Source of the DNA: DATKWF01 sp035529715
GTDB taxonomy: Bacteria; Chloroflexota; Dehalococcoidia; Dehalococcoidales; RBG-16-60-22
Length of the DNA stretch: 26,223 bases
Reading direction: 5' to 3'
Assembly: GCA_035529715.1 (NCBI GenBank)
Contig: DATKWF010000141.1
Coordinates: 1 to 26,223 of the forward strand
The position numbers and the translations under genes were made by a program. Below the pieces are notes generated by a model. That model was given only the letters and a program-made list of their open reading frames with translations. It was not told the origin of the DNA and searched no databases. Positions 12,598 to 20,939 of the stretch are shown here, piece by piece. Every line of letters starts with the position of its first letter. Position 1 is the first letter of the stretch.

Positions 12598-13900
12598 TTG
12601 CCTGCGACTTTAGGTTATAAAATGCCTTCATTCCGGCAAAGCTGGCACTTTTTCCCAGCTCGTCCTCGATTCTGAGGAGGCGATTGTATTTGGCGGTGCG
12701 TTCCGAGCGGCAGGGGGCACCGGTCTTAATCATCCCTGTGTTCAAGCCTACCGCTAGGTCGGCGATGGTGGTGTCCTCGGTTTCACCGGAGCGGTGGCTG
12801 ACCACGGCTGTCCAGCCTGCCTGTTGTGCCATCCTGATGGCATCAATTGTTTCGGTGAGGGTGCCAATCTGGTTGAGCTTGATGAGAATGGAGTTGGACG
12901 CTTTCAGGCTGATACCCTGGCTAAGACGGCTCACATTGGTAACATAGAGGTCATCGCCAACAAGCTGGACTTTACTGCCTATTTTTTCGGTCAGGAGTCG
13001 CCAGCCGTCCCAGTCATCCTCAGCCATTCCGTCCTCAATGCTGATGATGGGGTAGTCGGATACCAACTTGACATAATACTCTACCATCTCCGCAGAGTTG
13101 AGGCTCTTACCTTCTCTGGACAAGATGTATTTACCATCTTCATAGAACTCACTGGCGGCCGGGTCCAGAGCGATGAAGCATTCCTTGCCCGGCTGGTAGC
13201 CAGCCTTTTCAATAGCTGATAAAACCGCCTCAATCGCTTCTTTATTCGAGATGTTGGGAGGGGCAAAGCCCCCCTCGTCACCGACATTGGTATCCAGCCC
13301 CTTATCTTTGAGCACTTTCTTTAAAGAGTGGTAGACCTCGGTGCCCATGCGGAGTGCCTGGCTGAAGCTGCTGGCCCCCGCCGGCATTACCATGAACTCC
13401 TGGAAGTCCGTGGAGTTGGCGGCATGTTTGCCGCCGTTCAGTATATTCATCATCGGCACCGGTAAGCGGTAAATGCTGGCTTCACCCAGATACCGGTACA
13501 GGGGCATGCCGAGGAAGTTAGCCGCTGCATTGGCTATTGCCAGTGAAGTTCCCAGAATGGCATTGGCTCCCAGGTGTGATTTGTTCGGTGTGCCGTCAAG
13601 TTCAATTAGCTTGTGGTCAATGGCTGCCTGCTCGGTAGCTGGCAGCCCGACTATCGCCGCAGCAATATGTTCATTGACGTTGGCTACTGCCTGAAGGACG
13701 CCTTTCCCGTTAAATCTGGAGCCATCTCCATCTCTGAGTTCTACCGCTTCATATTTGCCGGTACTGGCCCCGGAGGGCACTGCCGCCCAGCCCGTGGTGC
13801 CGTCAAATAATTCTACCTCGGCCTCCAGTGTCGGGTTGCCTCTGGAATCAAGGATTTCTCTGGCTTTTATATTCGTAATGGTTGACGTTTCTTTTTCCAT
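12590..13900 (-). CDS. eno: Enolase (phosphopyruvate hydratase)
   Basis: Enolase interconverts 2-phosphoglycerate and phosphoenolpyruvate with Mg2+ in the cytosol. The 436-aa sequence is a full-length match: AREILDSRGNPTLEAEV at the N-terminus, GNVGDEGGFAP, the metal ligands in ISIEDGMAEDDWDGW and LVGDDLYVTN, the catalytic lysine region ILIKLNQIGTLTET, and SHRSGETEDTTIADLAVG then KTGAPCRSERTAKYNRLLRIE. The ATG at 13898-13900 begins 5 nt after the stop of the upstream LOG-like gene and has only a weak ribosome site, suggesting translational coupling. It overlaps tcmP by 8 bp downstream. Confidence 0.98.
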   Translation of the reverse strand: MEKETSTITNIKAREILDSRGNPTLEAEVELFDGTTGWAAVPSGASTGKYEAVELRDGDGSRFNGKGVLQAVANVNEHIAAAIVGLPATEQAAIDHKLIELDGTPNKSHLGANAILGTSLAIANAAANFLGMPLYRYLGEASIYRLPVPMMNILNGGKHAANSTDFQEFMVMPAGASSFSQALRMGTEVYHSLKKVLKDKGLDTNVGDEGGFAPPNISNKEAIEAVLSAIEKAGYQPGKECFIALDPAASEFYEDGKYILSREGKSLNSAEMVEYYVKLVSDYPIISIEDGMAEDDWDGWRLLTEKIGSKVQLVGDDLYVTNVSRLSQGISLKASNSILIKLNQIGTLTETIDAIRMAQQAGWTAVVSHRSGETEDTTIADLAVGLNTGMIKTGAPCRSERTAKYNRLLRIEDELGKSASFAGMKAFYNLKSQANG

Positions 13901-13905
13901 AATTT

Positions 13906-14385
13906 CTACTTAATCAGGCTGAGCGCTTTATTTACCGCCTCGGCGGGATTTTGTGCCGGGATAACTGAGTTGTCTGGCTTATCGTTTTGGGATAGAGACC
14001 AGGTATTCAGGCCGATAACCGGAATACCGGAACGTAGAGCGTGGGCTATCTCGGATAGTGTGCCGTACTTACCACTAATAGCGATAACCGCCTGCGCGGA
14101 TTTAACCACGATGATATTTCTCGCTTCGCCCAGGCCAGTGACTATTGGTATCTGTACGTGGGGATTGGCTTGCTGGCGATTATTCCCAGGGAGAATACCG
14201 ATAGTTAGTCCACCCTGTGAACTGGCTCCCTTGCAGGCGGCGGCCATTACTCCGCCCATTCCCCCGCATACCAGGATGGCACCCTGCCTGGCAAGCTCAC
14301 GGCCTACCTCTTCGGCAAGCTTGGCTTCCTTCGGCGAGCACTCACTCCCACCAATCACGGCAATGAAATTTTGCTTATTTGACAT
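13906..14385 (-). CDS. LOG-like Rossmann-fold protein (TIGR00725 type)
   Basis: This 159-aa protein resembles the lysine-decarboxylase-like LOG superfamily, small TIGR00725/YvdD-type branch. The visible motifs are a Rossmann start FIAVIGGSECSPKEAKLAEEVG, CGGMGGVMAAACKGA (40-54) and ISGKYGTLSEIAHAL (about 103-117), corresponding to the nucleotide-binding GGxxGxMxE and PGGxGTxxE motifs of LOG phosphoribohydrolases. The second motif has GK in place of PG and the first has A in place of the usual Glu, so cytokinin-type hydrolysis should not be assumed. It is the first gene after a good promoter (14406-14435), 5 nt ahead of eno. No Shine-Dalgarno precedes the ATG. Confidence 0.82.
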   Translation of the reverse strand: MSNKQNFIAVIGGSECSPKEAKLAEEVGRELARQGAILVCGGMGGVMAAACKGASSQGGLTIGILPGNNRQQANPHVQIPIVTGLGEARNIIVVKSAQAVIAISGKYGTLSEIAHALRSGIPVIGLNTWSLSQNDKPDNSVIPAQNPAEAVNKALSLIK

Positions 14386-14405
14386 CTTATGTATAGGATA
14401 TAAGG

Positions 14406-14435
14406 ATTATATCATTTGAGTTCAGGTTCTGGCAA
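14406..14435 (-). promoter_or_regulatory. Candidate promoter of the LOG-eno-tcmP-dehydratase-gap operon
   Basis: On the minus strand, TTGCCA (14430-14435), an 18-bp spacer and a perfect TATAAT (14406-14411) lie in the 54-bp gap between pth and the LOG-like gene. The -10 box ends 20 nt before the ATG, giving a leader of about 14 nt. Confidence 0.6.
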
Positions 14436-14439
14436 AGGA

Positions 14440-15021
14440 CTAGTTATACTTGTTCATGGCTGCGGTTAAACCCTCGGTGAGCAGGTAGAGGACGGCTTCG
14501 CTGACTCTAGGTATGACCTGGGCAGTGGTTTCTTTTTCCTCGAGAGTGAAATCGTTGAGCACATAGGCGACAACTTCAGCTTCCTTATCTTCGGTAGAGC
14601 TCTCACTCAAGGGTGGTCTTCCAATGCCTACCTTGATGCGGGTAAAGTCCTTGTCCCCCAGTTGAGCAATAATCGACTCAATGCCATTATGTCCGCCAGA
14701 ACCGCCGCCCCGGCGGATGCGAATTTTACCCGGTGGCAGGTCGAGGTCGTCGTGGATGACAATTAGTTCATCTAGGCTGATGTTGAACTTTTTAACCAGC
14801 CGGCTTACCGACTCACCGCTTAGATTCACAAAGGTCTGGGGTCTGGCCAGCACCAGCTTGTTACCAGCCACCTCGCCGGTGCCGGTCCGTGCCTGGCACT
14901 GCTTTTTATCAAAGCGGATACCATGTGTCCTGGCGAAGTGCCTGAGGCACATAAAACCGATGTTATGGCGGTTGTGGGCGTAGTTTGGTCCCGGGTTACC
15001 CAGTCCCACGATTAGTTTCAT
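14440..15021 (-). CDS. pth: Peptidyl-tRNA hydrolase
   Basis: Pth cleaves peptidyl-tRNA released from stalled ribosomes and recycles the tRNA. The 193-aa protein shows the family start LIVGLGNPGPNYAHNRHNIGF with the catalytic His in RHNIGF (residue 20), the ARPQTFVNLSGESV loop, IVIHDDLDLPPGKIRIRRGGGSGGHNGIESI and FTRIKVGIGRP. A KDKEAEVVAYVLNDFT segment near the end is typical. The ATG (15019-15021) lies 12 bp after the ligA stop without a clear ribosome site; the G-rich run GGGGGAGGG before it is too far away and belongs to ligA coding sequence. It is probably co-transcribed with ligA. Confidence 0.97.
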   Translation of the reverse strand: MKLIVGLGNPGPNYAHNRHNIGFMCLRHFARTHGIRFDKKQCQARTGTGEVAGNKLVLARPQTFVNLSGESVSRLVKKFNISLDELIVIHDDLDLPPGKIRIRRGGGSGGHNGIESIIAQLGDKDFTRIKVGIGRPPLSESSTEDKEAEVVAYVLNDFTLEEKETTAQVIPRVSEAVLYLLTEGLTAAMNKYN

Positions 15022-15033
15022 AATAGTTTTTAG

Positions 15034-17097
15034 TTAACCCTCCCCCTTTTCCCTCAAAAGCTTGAGAAATTCCTCTTCGTTGAGTTGCCTGGTACCCAGA
15101 GCCCGGGCTTTATCTAACTTTGAGCCAGGGTCGGCGCCCACTACCAGGTAGGTGGTCTTCCGGGTAACGCTGTTCCCGGCGGTGCCACCGAGGGCTTTTA
15201 TCTTTGCCTCTGCCTCTTGCCGACTGGAGCTTTCCAGTGTGCCGGTGATAACAAATTCCATTCCAGTCAGAGGCAGTTCCTCCGGCCTGGCGGATACTTT
15301 TTCTTCCAGTCGGACTCCGGCTTTCTTCAGTCTTTCAATAATCCTCTTATTTTCTTCCAGGTGAAAGAAAGCAACAACGCTATCGGCAATCTTGGGTCCG
15401 ATGGTGGTGATGGACATGAGTCGCTCTCTTGAGGCATCAGCCAGTTTATCAATACTGTGAAACTCTCCGGCTAAAATCTCTGCCGTCTCTGCACCGATGT
15501 GCCGTATGCCCAGGGCAAAGATAATCCTTGCCAGTGGTGTGTCTTTGCTCTTCTCAATGGCGTTCAGTATATTGTCGGCGCTCTTCTCGGCCATTCTCTC
15601 CAGGCTGAGAAGTTGTTCCTTTTTATCTTTGAGGTAGTACAGGTCGGAGATGTCATTGACCAGCCCCTCGTTTAAAAGGATGGCACTTTGCGATTCACCT
15701 ATGCCCCTGATGTCCATAGCCCCCCGCGAGACAAAGTGCTCCAGGCGTTCCTGCACCTGGGCGGGGCAGGCGGCATTTGAGCAGTAATACATGACTTCGC
15801 CTTCAGGCTTAACTATCTCCGCTCCGCAGACCGGACATGCCGGGCGCTTCTTTTCTTTACTGTATAGTTTCTCCAGCAGGCTGAATTCCTTTTCTCGATT
15901 CGGGTTCTGCTTGCTTTCTGGTGTTGGTCCAATGACCTTAGGTATCACATCACCAGCTCTCTGCACAAAAACCGTATCACCTATACGGATGTCCCTATCA
16001 CGGATATAATCTTGGTTATGCAGTGTTGCTCGACTGACAGTTGTTCCCGCAATGTTTACCGGAGTTAACCAAGCCGATACATTTACAGTGCCTGTCCTAC
16101 CAATACTAGGCTCGATTCTTTCTAATTTAGTGGTTTTTTGGATAGCCGGGAACTTATAAGCTACAGCCCACCGGGGTTCATGACCGATATTTCCCAGTCT
16201 TTCCTGAAGGTCAAGCTGGTTTACCTTGACCACGACACCATCGGCTTCATAATTCAGGCCTTCCCGCTTTTCCACCCAGCTATTATAGTATTCTTTAACC
16301 TCTTCAACACTGGTCAGCAATTTATTATTGGGGTTTACCTTGAAGCCGAGGGACTTCAAGTAATCCATGGTTTCCCAGTGGGTTGATGGGACTGCTTTGC
16401 CTTCGGCGTAGCCCAGCATGTAGATGTAGATGTCCAATGGGCGTTTGGCGGTGATGCGTGGGTCAAGCTGGCGCACTGAGCCGGCAGCTGCATTTCTGGG
16501 GTTGGCAAAAAGAGGCAGTCCTTCTGCTGCCCGCTCCTGATTCAATTTATGGAATCCAGCCTTGGGCAGGAAAACTTCACCTCTTGCCTCAAATCGGGGT
16601 GGAGCATCTTTTGATACAGAAAGGGGTATACTCCTGATGGTTCTCAGGTTCTGGGTGATATCCTCGCCACGGAATCCGTCGCCACGGGTAGCCCCGGCAG
16701 TTAACCGACCGTCAACATAGGTCAGAGCCACCGCCAGTCCGTCAATCTTGTGTTCACCGACGAAATTGAATTGAGGTTTGGCAGCCAGCCTTGAGATTCG
16801 CGTGTACCAGGCCAGCAGTTCGTCCTGGGAAAAGACGTTACCCAGAGATAACAGGGGGAGGGGGTGTTCAATGACACCGAAGGCTTCAACCGGGGCAGCA
16901 CCGACCCGCTGGGTCGGTGAGTCTGGAGTCAGGAACTGGGGGTATTGCTCCTCCAGCTGTTTCAGTTCTCTCATCAACTCATCATATGCGGCATCGCTGA
17001 TTTCAGGGCTGTCCAGCACATGATACCGGTAGTTATGATGGTTGATTTCCGCCCTTAGCTGCTCAATTTCTTTCTTTATTTCGTCTAAACCTGCCAT
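15034..17097 (-). CDS. ligA: NAD+-dependent DNA ligase LigA
   Basis: LigA seals nicks in duplex DNA using NAD+, joining Okazaki fragments and repair patches. All domains are in order in 687 aa: the N-terminal NMN-binding Ia region (YHVLDSPEISDAAYDELMREL, about 25-46), the adenylation site EHKIDG with Lys117, the OB-fold (about 318-400), a C4 zinc finger (Cys421, 424, 439, 444), helix-hairpin-helix repeats (about 460-590, IRGIGESQ, IRHIGAETAEIL, ITTIGPKIADSV), and a C-terminal BRCT domain from about 605 (LPLTGMEFVITGTLESSSRQ). No residue essential to the family appears missing. The ATG start has no strong Shine-Dalgarno. It leads the ligA-pth pair. Confidence 0.98.
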   Translation of the reverse strand: MAGLDEIKKEIEQLRAEINHHNYRYHVLDSPEISDAAYDELMRELKQLEEQYPQFLTPDSPTQRVGAAPVEAFGVIEHPLPLLSLGNVFSQDELLAWYTRISRLAAKPQFNFVGEHKIDGLAVALTYVDGRLTAGATRGDGFRGEDITQNLRTIRSIPLSVSKDAPPRFEARGEVFLPKAGFHKLNQERAAEGLPLFANPRNAAAGSVRQLDPRITAKRPLDIYIYMLGYAEGKAVPSTHWETMDYLKSLGFKVNPNNKLLTSVEEVKEYYNSWVEKREGLNYEADGVVVKVNQLDLQERLGNIGHEPRWAVAYKFPAIQKTTKLERIEPSIGRTGTVNVSAWLTPVNIAGTTVSRATLHNQDYIRDRDIRIGDTVFVQRAGDVIPKVIGPTPESKQNPNREKEFSLLEKLYSKEKKRPACPVCGAEIVKPEGEVMYYCSNAACPAQVQERLEHFVSRGAMDIRGIGESQSAILLNEGLVNDISDLYYLKDKKEQLLSLERMAEKSADNILNAIEKSKDTPLARIIFALGIRHIGAETAEILAGEFHSIDKLADASRERLMSITTIGPKIADSVVAFFHLEENKRIIERLKKAGVRLEEKVSARPEELPLTGMEFVITGTLESSSRQEAEAKIKALGGTAGNSVTRKTTYLVVGADPGSKLDKARALGTRQLNEEEFLKLLREKGEG

Positions 17098-17145
17098 GCG
17101 GCACTCTATTTGAGTCTTTATATAAGTATAACATAGCGAAATGTG

Positions 17146-17173
17146 ATTATATAGGGAGTTTCAGAGATGCTAA
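17146..17173 (-). promoter_or_regulatory. Low-confidence promoter for ligA-pth
   Basis: On the minus strand, TTAGCA (17168-17173), a 16-bp spacer and TATAAT (17146-17151) lie 48 nt upstream of the ligA ATG. Other AT-rich -10-like strings (TATACT, TATAAA) sit closer but lack a -35 partner. The 128-bp gap also contains an imperfect stem (AGGGA/TCCCT, 17153-17179) that overlaps this promoter, and a purine-rich run (17183-17216) with no feature I can name. Confidence 0.3.
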
Positions 17174-17225
17174 GTCCCTCTTGATAAGGGGAAGGGGAAT
17201 AAAGGGGGATGGGGTTAATAAACAG

Positions 17226-17792
17226 TCAAGTAGCCTTTAAGGTTTTTACCGGTACAGGTATGCCGGCGACCATCAACAAGACCTCGTCAGCATGCTGCGC
17301 CAGTAGCTGGTTAGCCCTGCCCAGCAAATCGCGGTATAAGCGACTCATTTTATCGGCTGGCACCAGCCCGAGTCCGACCTCATTGGTAACAATAATGAAG
17401 TTGGCCTTAACCTGATTGATACAGTCAACCAGTTCATCAATTTCAGCCATAACTTCTTTCTCAATAAGGGGGGAGTCAATTTGTTCGGTGGTGGGGTCGT
17501 AATATTGATTGAAAACATTGTTCACCAGAAGGGTAATGCAATCCACAATCACGGTCGGTGCCTTGCCGATTTTCTGGCGGATTTGGCTGCCGATGTGGGT
17601 GCTGACCTCAAGGGTTTCCCAGCTGGCGGGTCTCGCTTTCTGATGTTCCTCAATGCGCTGTCGCATTTCTTCGTCGCCAGCTTCGGCGGTAGCCACGAAA
17701 AGAACCGGCTGAGCCGACTTTGTGGCAAGTTCCTGGGCAAAATGGCTTTTCCCGCTGCGCGCACCACCGATTATCAGGATATATTTTGACAT
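17226..17792 (-). CDS. cobU: Adenosylcobinamide kinase / adenosylcobinamide-phosphate guanylyltransferase
   Basis: CobU phosphorylates adenosylcobinamide and then adds GMP, producing the GDP-cobinamide used by CobS. The 188-aa protein has the P-loop GGARSGKS (9-16), the VATAEAGDEEMRQRIEEHQKAR block bearing the histidine that becomes guanylylated, the IVDCITLLVNN strand with its Asp, and TNEVGLGLVP before the final helices. It is the last gene of the cobalamin operon, 4 bp after the DUF71 gene, with only a weak ribosome site. All residues I associate with both activities are present, so it is probably bifunctional rather than one of the kinase-only variants. Confidence 0.95.
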   Translation of the reverse strand: MSKYILIIGGARSGKSHFAQELATKSAQPVLFVATAEAGDEEMRQRIEEHQKARPASWETLEVSTHIGSQIRQKIGKAPTVIVDCITLLVNNVFNQYYDPTTEQIDSPLIEKEVMAEIDELVDCINQVKANFIIVTNEVGLGLVPADKMSRLYRDLLGRANQLLAQHADEVLLMVAGIPVPVKTLKAT

Positions 17793-17796
17793 GTTA

Positions 17797-18474
17797 TCAC
17801 TTGTCTCTTAATTCTGTGCCCGAAATCTCCAGAAACCAGCGTTCGTTTCTCAAAACCTTTTTACTTTCCAGTATTTCTATTCGTTTTTTAAACAGAGGAC
17901 CATCAACGACGAGGGTATGGTACTCCCCCGCCTCGCCGCATGGCGTAACATCTTTTGTCTTCTTTAGTTCATCTAAGTAACTGATGAAGTCCGTATCCAG
18001 TCGCCGCCCCAGCCATTCCTCCCCAATCATGTCAGCCTTGGTAGCGATGATAACCGACTCAAACCCTGCATCAATAAAATCCTTCAGTACTTTATTCTGG
18101 TTCTCTCCCCATAGAGGTAAATGGGGAGTGACAGCCACATCCTGGCATACTCTTTCAACCCATTGGCGGTGTTCCTCAAAATCAATATCACCAAAGACGC
18201 CCCCCTCAATCCCCTCCTGCTTGAAGGCGCGGAGCATATTCTTAAATTCGGCTTCGTAATTATTCTGGTTGGTCCGTCGTTGTACCAGCGGTATTCCCAT
18301 AGCCTGAGACTGCACCTTGATTACTCCCGCCGACAGGCCGTGACTGAATGAGCGCTTGCCGTCCTCGCTTACCGTGTTGGCTAAATAACGGACTTTCATT
18401 CCGTCCGCAGTTGCCCGGTAACAGGCAAGGCAGCTATCTTTGCCCCCGCTCCACGAAACAAAAACTTGGTGCAT
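17797..18474 (-). CDS. DUF71/COG2102 ATP-pyrophosphatase (Dph6-like), probable B12-salvage subgroup
   Basis: The 225-aa protein carries the PP-loop SWSGGKDS (7-14), a second conserved stretch GGVFGDIDFEEHRQWVERVC, a PLWGE segment and the family-typical GEAGEYHTLVVDGPLF. Eukaryotic and archaeal Dph6 amidates diphthine on elongation factor 2, a modification bacteria lack. A published comparative-genomics study of the DUF71 family predicted a separate subgroup in B12 salvage, and the position here inside a cobalamin operon (between cobC-like and cobU) fits that subgroup. An ATP-dependent amidation step on a corrinoid side chain is my inference. The ATG follows GGAGGA that overlaps the previous stop codon. 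Automatic annotation as diphthine-ammonia ligase would be misleading. Confidence 0.85.
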   Translation of the reverse strand: MHQVFVSWSGGKDSCLACYRATADGMKVRYLANTVSEDGKRSFSHGLSAGVIKVQSQAMGIPLVQRRTNQNNYEAEFKNMLRAFKQEGIEGGVFGDIDFEEHRQWVERVCQDVAVTPHLPLWGENQNKVLKDFIDAGFESVIIATKADMIGEEWLGRRLDTDFISYLDELKKTKDVTPCGEAGEYHTLVVDGPLFKKRIEILESKKVLRNERWFLEISGTELRDK

Positions 18475-18477
18475 GTT

Positions 18478-19086
18478 TTATTCCTCCAGGTGAGAAGTAT
18501 CGTTTAGCAAGTTTAGTATCGCTCCCTGGGGATAGGTTTCCAGTATGCTCAGTGAAGCTAACTCAAGTCGGAGCTGCCGCCAGCGCTGTATCCCTATCCC
18601 CAGTAAATGGCATATCATCATGCGCAGCGGTGCGCTGTGGGCAACGATGAGCATTGTTTCCTCCGGCGTATGCTTCCCCAGTCTCTCCAGGAATTGGCTT
18701 ACCCGGTTGTTAAGCTGGGCAACGCTTTCGCCGCCGGGATACTTTAGGGTCAGGCTCCATTTGGTCCAGGCTTCGGTTACCTTCGGATAAAGCTGGCTGA
18801 CTTCTTTAAATGTCAGTCCCTCAATCTTGCCGAAATTAATTTCACGCAGCTCAACGCAGGTTATTATGTCGGTGTGGTGGTTGGAGGCGATAATCCTGGC
18901 AGTCTCTGAAGCACGGCGCATGTTGCTGCTGTAAATAACGTCGATTTTTTCTGATGCCAGGCGGTCACGCAATCGTTCTGCCTGTCTTATCCCGTCGGCA
19001 CCCAGTTCAACATCAGTTTGCCCCCAGAGTCGTTCGGCGCTATTTAATTTGGTGTTGCCATGCCTTACTAAAAATAGTCTGGACAA
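18478..19086 (-). CDS. cobC: Histidine phosphatase family protein, probable alpha-ribazole phosphatase
   Basis: This 202-aa member of the phosphoglycerate-mutase-like histidine phosphatases has the LVRHGNT motif (Arg8, His9), the SNMRRASETA region with paired arginines (57-58), the acid residue in ELREINFGKIEG and the second histidine in VAHSAPLR (His150). In a cobalamin operon directly after cobS the likely role is removal of the 5'-phosphate from alpha-ribazole phosphate or adenosylcobalamin phosphate. The fold alone would not distinguish it from other phosphatases, so the symbol rests on context. The start is TTG (19084-19086), supported by AGGAGG five bases upstream and the MSRLFLVRHG beginning. 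Confidence 0.85.
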   Translation of the reverse strand: MSRLFLVRHGNTKLNSAERLWGQTDVELGADGIRQAERLRDRLASEKIDVIYSSNMRRASETARIIASNHHTDIITCVELREINFGKIEGLTFKEVSQLYPKVTEAWTKWSLTLKYPGGESVAQLNNRVSQFLERLGKHTPEETMLIVAHSAPLRMMICHLLGIGIQRWRQLRLELASLSILETYPQGAILNLLNDTSHLEE

Positions 19087-19095
19087 TATTCCCTC

Positions 19096-19848
19096 CTAAA
19101 TAGGGGCCAGCCCCAGGTGTACCAGTATAGCGACTAAAATGAGCACTCCAACCTCCGCTGCCTCATTTATGGCACCGTATGTATCGCCGGTAAGCCCGGA
19201 AAACCTGGCTTTGAAATAGATTGCCATGACCAGTGTCATAACCCAGACAAGAAAAATTATAGCCAGACCGACCAACTGGGCTAAAGCTACCGTCACCGCC
19301 AGGGCGATGAGTGTTGCCATGGTTAGCCTTGGCCAGGTGGTTCCTTGCTTGAATGCTTTCCCCAGTCCTGATGGGCGGGCATAGGGGTAGGCGAATATGG
19401 CATAGACCATTGCCCAGCGACTTACTACCGGCATGATTATCAAGGTGATCATCGTCGTGGAAGTTGGAATACTGTTCAGTAAAACGTACTTGAGCAGCAG
19501 CAGTAGAACAACGCCGACGATGCCGAAGCTACCAGCCCGGCTGTCACGCATTACTTTCCATCTTTCTTCCACATCTTTGTTAATGGCGAGACCGTCGCAG
19601 GTATCAACGAAGCCGTCAAGGTGCAGTGCGCCGCTGATTACTACCAGGGCCACAATTAGCAGGGCATTAACTACTGCTGGCGGCAAGATAATGATAAATA
19701 TCCAGTTCAGACCAACCAGGATAAGCCCGATAATGAGGCCAATTACCGGGAAATAGCCTGCGGAACGCCCTGAATCCTCCGCGCTTATCTTTAGACGCCG
19801 GGGTAGAGGTATAACGGTCAGAAATTGTAGAGCTGCCAGGAACCTCAA
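19096..19848 (-). CDS. cobS: Adenosylcobinamide-GDP ribazoletransferase
   Basis: CobS joins GDP-cobinamide and alpha-ribazole (phosphate) in the membrane, the last condensation of cobalamin assembly. The 250-aa protein begins FLAALQFLTVIPLP, as is usual, and has the family motif GALHLDGFVDTCDGLA (about 83-98), the RAGSFG segment, and several hydrophobic helices (VVNALLIVALVVISGAL, GIVGVVLLLLLKYVLL, LALAVTVALAQLVGLAIIFL). Its TTG start overlaps the cobT stop as TTGA, with AAAGGAG about 9 nt upstream, indicating coupling to cobT. Length and motifs are normal. Confidence 0.95.
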   Translation of the reverse strand: MRFLAALQFLTVIPLPRRLKISAEDSGRSAGYFPVIGLIIGLILVGLNWIFIIILPPAVVNALLIVALVVISGALHLDGFVDTCDGLAINKDVEERWKVMRDSRAGSFGIVGVVLLLLLKYVLLNSIPTSTTMITLIIMPVVSRWAMVYAIFAYPYARPSGLGKAFKQGTTWPRLTMATLIALAVTVALAQLVGLAIIFLVWVMTLVMAIYFKARFSGLTGDTYGAINEAAEVGVLILVAILVHLGLAPI

Positions 19849-20912
19849 TTAATTGAACTCCTTTCCGATACGCCAGCCTCGGCAAAGGTAGGCATCTCCG
19901 CCAGAATCCTGGACGCGGTCTCCGCCAGGAATATTCCCAGTGCGGCACCGGTGCCTTCGCCCAGCCGCATGTCCAGATTTAATAGCGGCTTGAGACCGAG
20001 ACATTCAAGTAATAGGCGGTGCCCCGGCTCAGCCGAGAGGTGGGCGGCGATTAGGTAGTCTTTTAGAGCTGGCGCCAGTGCCGTGGCGATTAGAGCGGCT
20101 GCCCCGGAAATAAAGCCGTCAATAACCACCGGAATGTGGTTGGCGGCTGCTCCAAGCATCACCCCGGCCAAACCGCCAATCTCAAAGCCGCCTATCTTTG
20201 CCAGCACGTCCAGAGGCTGGGTCGGGTCGGGGTGGTTCACCGCTAAAGCTTTATTTATTACCTCAACCTTGTGTGCCAGTTGCTTATCACCTATGCCGGC
20301 GCCCCTGCCGGTAACCTCAGTCAATGACTTTCCTGTCATAACCGCACAGATAGCACTGCTGGCGGTGGTATTGCCGATGCCCATATCACCGGTGCCCACT
20401 ATGTCGAGCCCCTTGGCTATTTCAGAAACCACCAGTTCAATTCCTGACTCTACTGCCTTTACTGCCTGCTCAGCAGTCATCGCCGGACCTAGAGCTATAT
20501 CCCGGGTGCCAGCGCCAATTTTTCTTGATACAAGATGAGGGTCAGGTTCCAGTTCAGCGGCTACGCCCATATCAACCACGACAACCCGGGCACCTGTCTG
20601 GCGGGTAATTACGTTAATTCCAGCCCTGCCGCCGAGAAAATTCTTAACCATCTGGGCAGTGACTGTCTGGGGGTAGAGGGTTACCCCTTCAGCGACAACC
20701 CCGTGGTCGGCAGCCATGGTAATAATGGCTTTGTGTGTGATTTGGGGGATAGGCTTACCCTGAATGCCAGCCAGTTGAATGGACAGCTCTTCAAGCCTGC
20801 CCAGGCTGCCCCGTGGTTTGGTCAATGTGTCCTGCCTGTCCCGGGCACTCGCCATTGCCTCTTTGTCCAGGGGTTTTATCATTTCAATTGTACCGGTTAT
20901 GATTTCAGACAT
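19845..20912 (-). CDS. cobT: Nicotinate-nucleotide--dimethylbenzimidazole phosphoribosyltransferase
   Basis: CobT transfers ribose phosphate from nicotinate mononucleotide to the lower-ligand base, making alpha-ribotides. It shows KPRGSLGRLEELSIQLA near the start, the TMAADHGVVAEGVTLYPQTVTAQM block, GTGDMGIGNTTASSAI (phosphate/substrate loop) and the C-terminal LGEGTGAALG containing the catalytic glutamate. I chose ATG 20910-20912 (355 aa) because the family N-terminus begins about there and GAG lies 6 nt upstream; an in-frame GTG at 20934-20936 would add eight residues without a ribosome site. It overlaps cobS by four bases. Which base it activates cannot be read from the sequence. Confidence 0.95.
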   Translation of the reverse strand: MSEIITGTIEMIKPLDKEAMASARDRQDTLTKPRGSLGRLEELSIQLAGIQGKPIPQITHKAIITMAADHGVVAEGVTLYPQTVTAQMVKNFLGGRAGINVITRQTGARVVVVDMGVAAELEPDPHLVSRKIGAGTRDIALGPAMTAEQAVKAVESGIELVVSEIAKGLDIVGTGDMGIGNTTASSAICAVMTGKSLTEVTGRGAGIGDKQLAHKVEVINKALAVNHPDPTQPLDVLAKIGGFEIGGLAGVMLGAAANHIPVVIDGFISGAAALIATALAPALKDYLIAAHLSAEPGHRLLLECLGLKPLLNLDMRLGEGTGAALGIFLAETASRILAEMPTFAEAGVSERSSIN

Positions 20913-20939
20913 TTTCTTCTCTTGTAAAGGATACACGAT

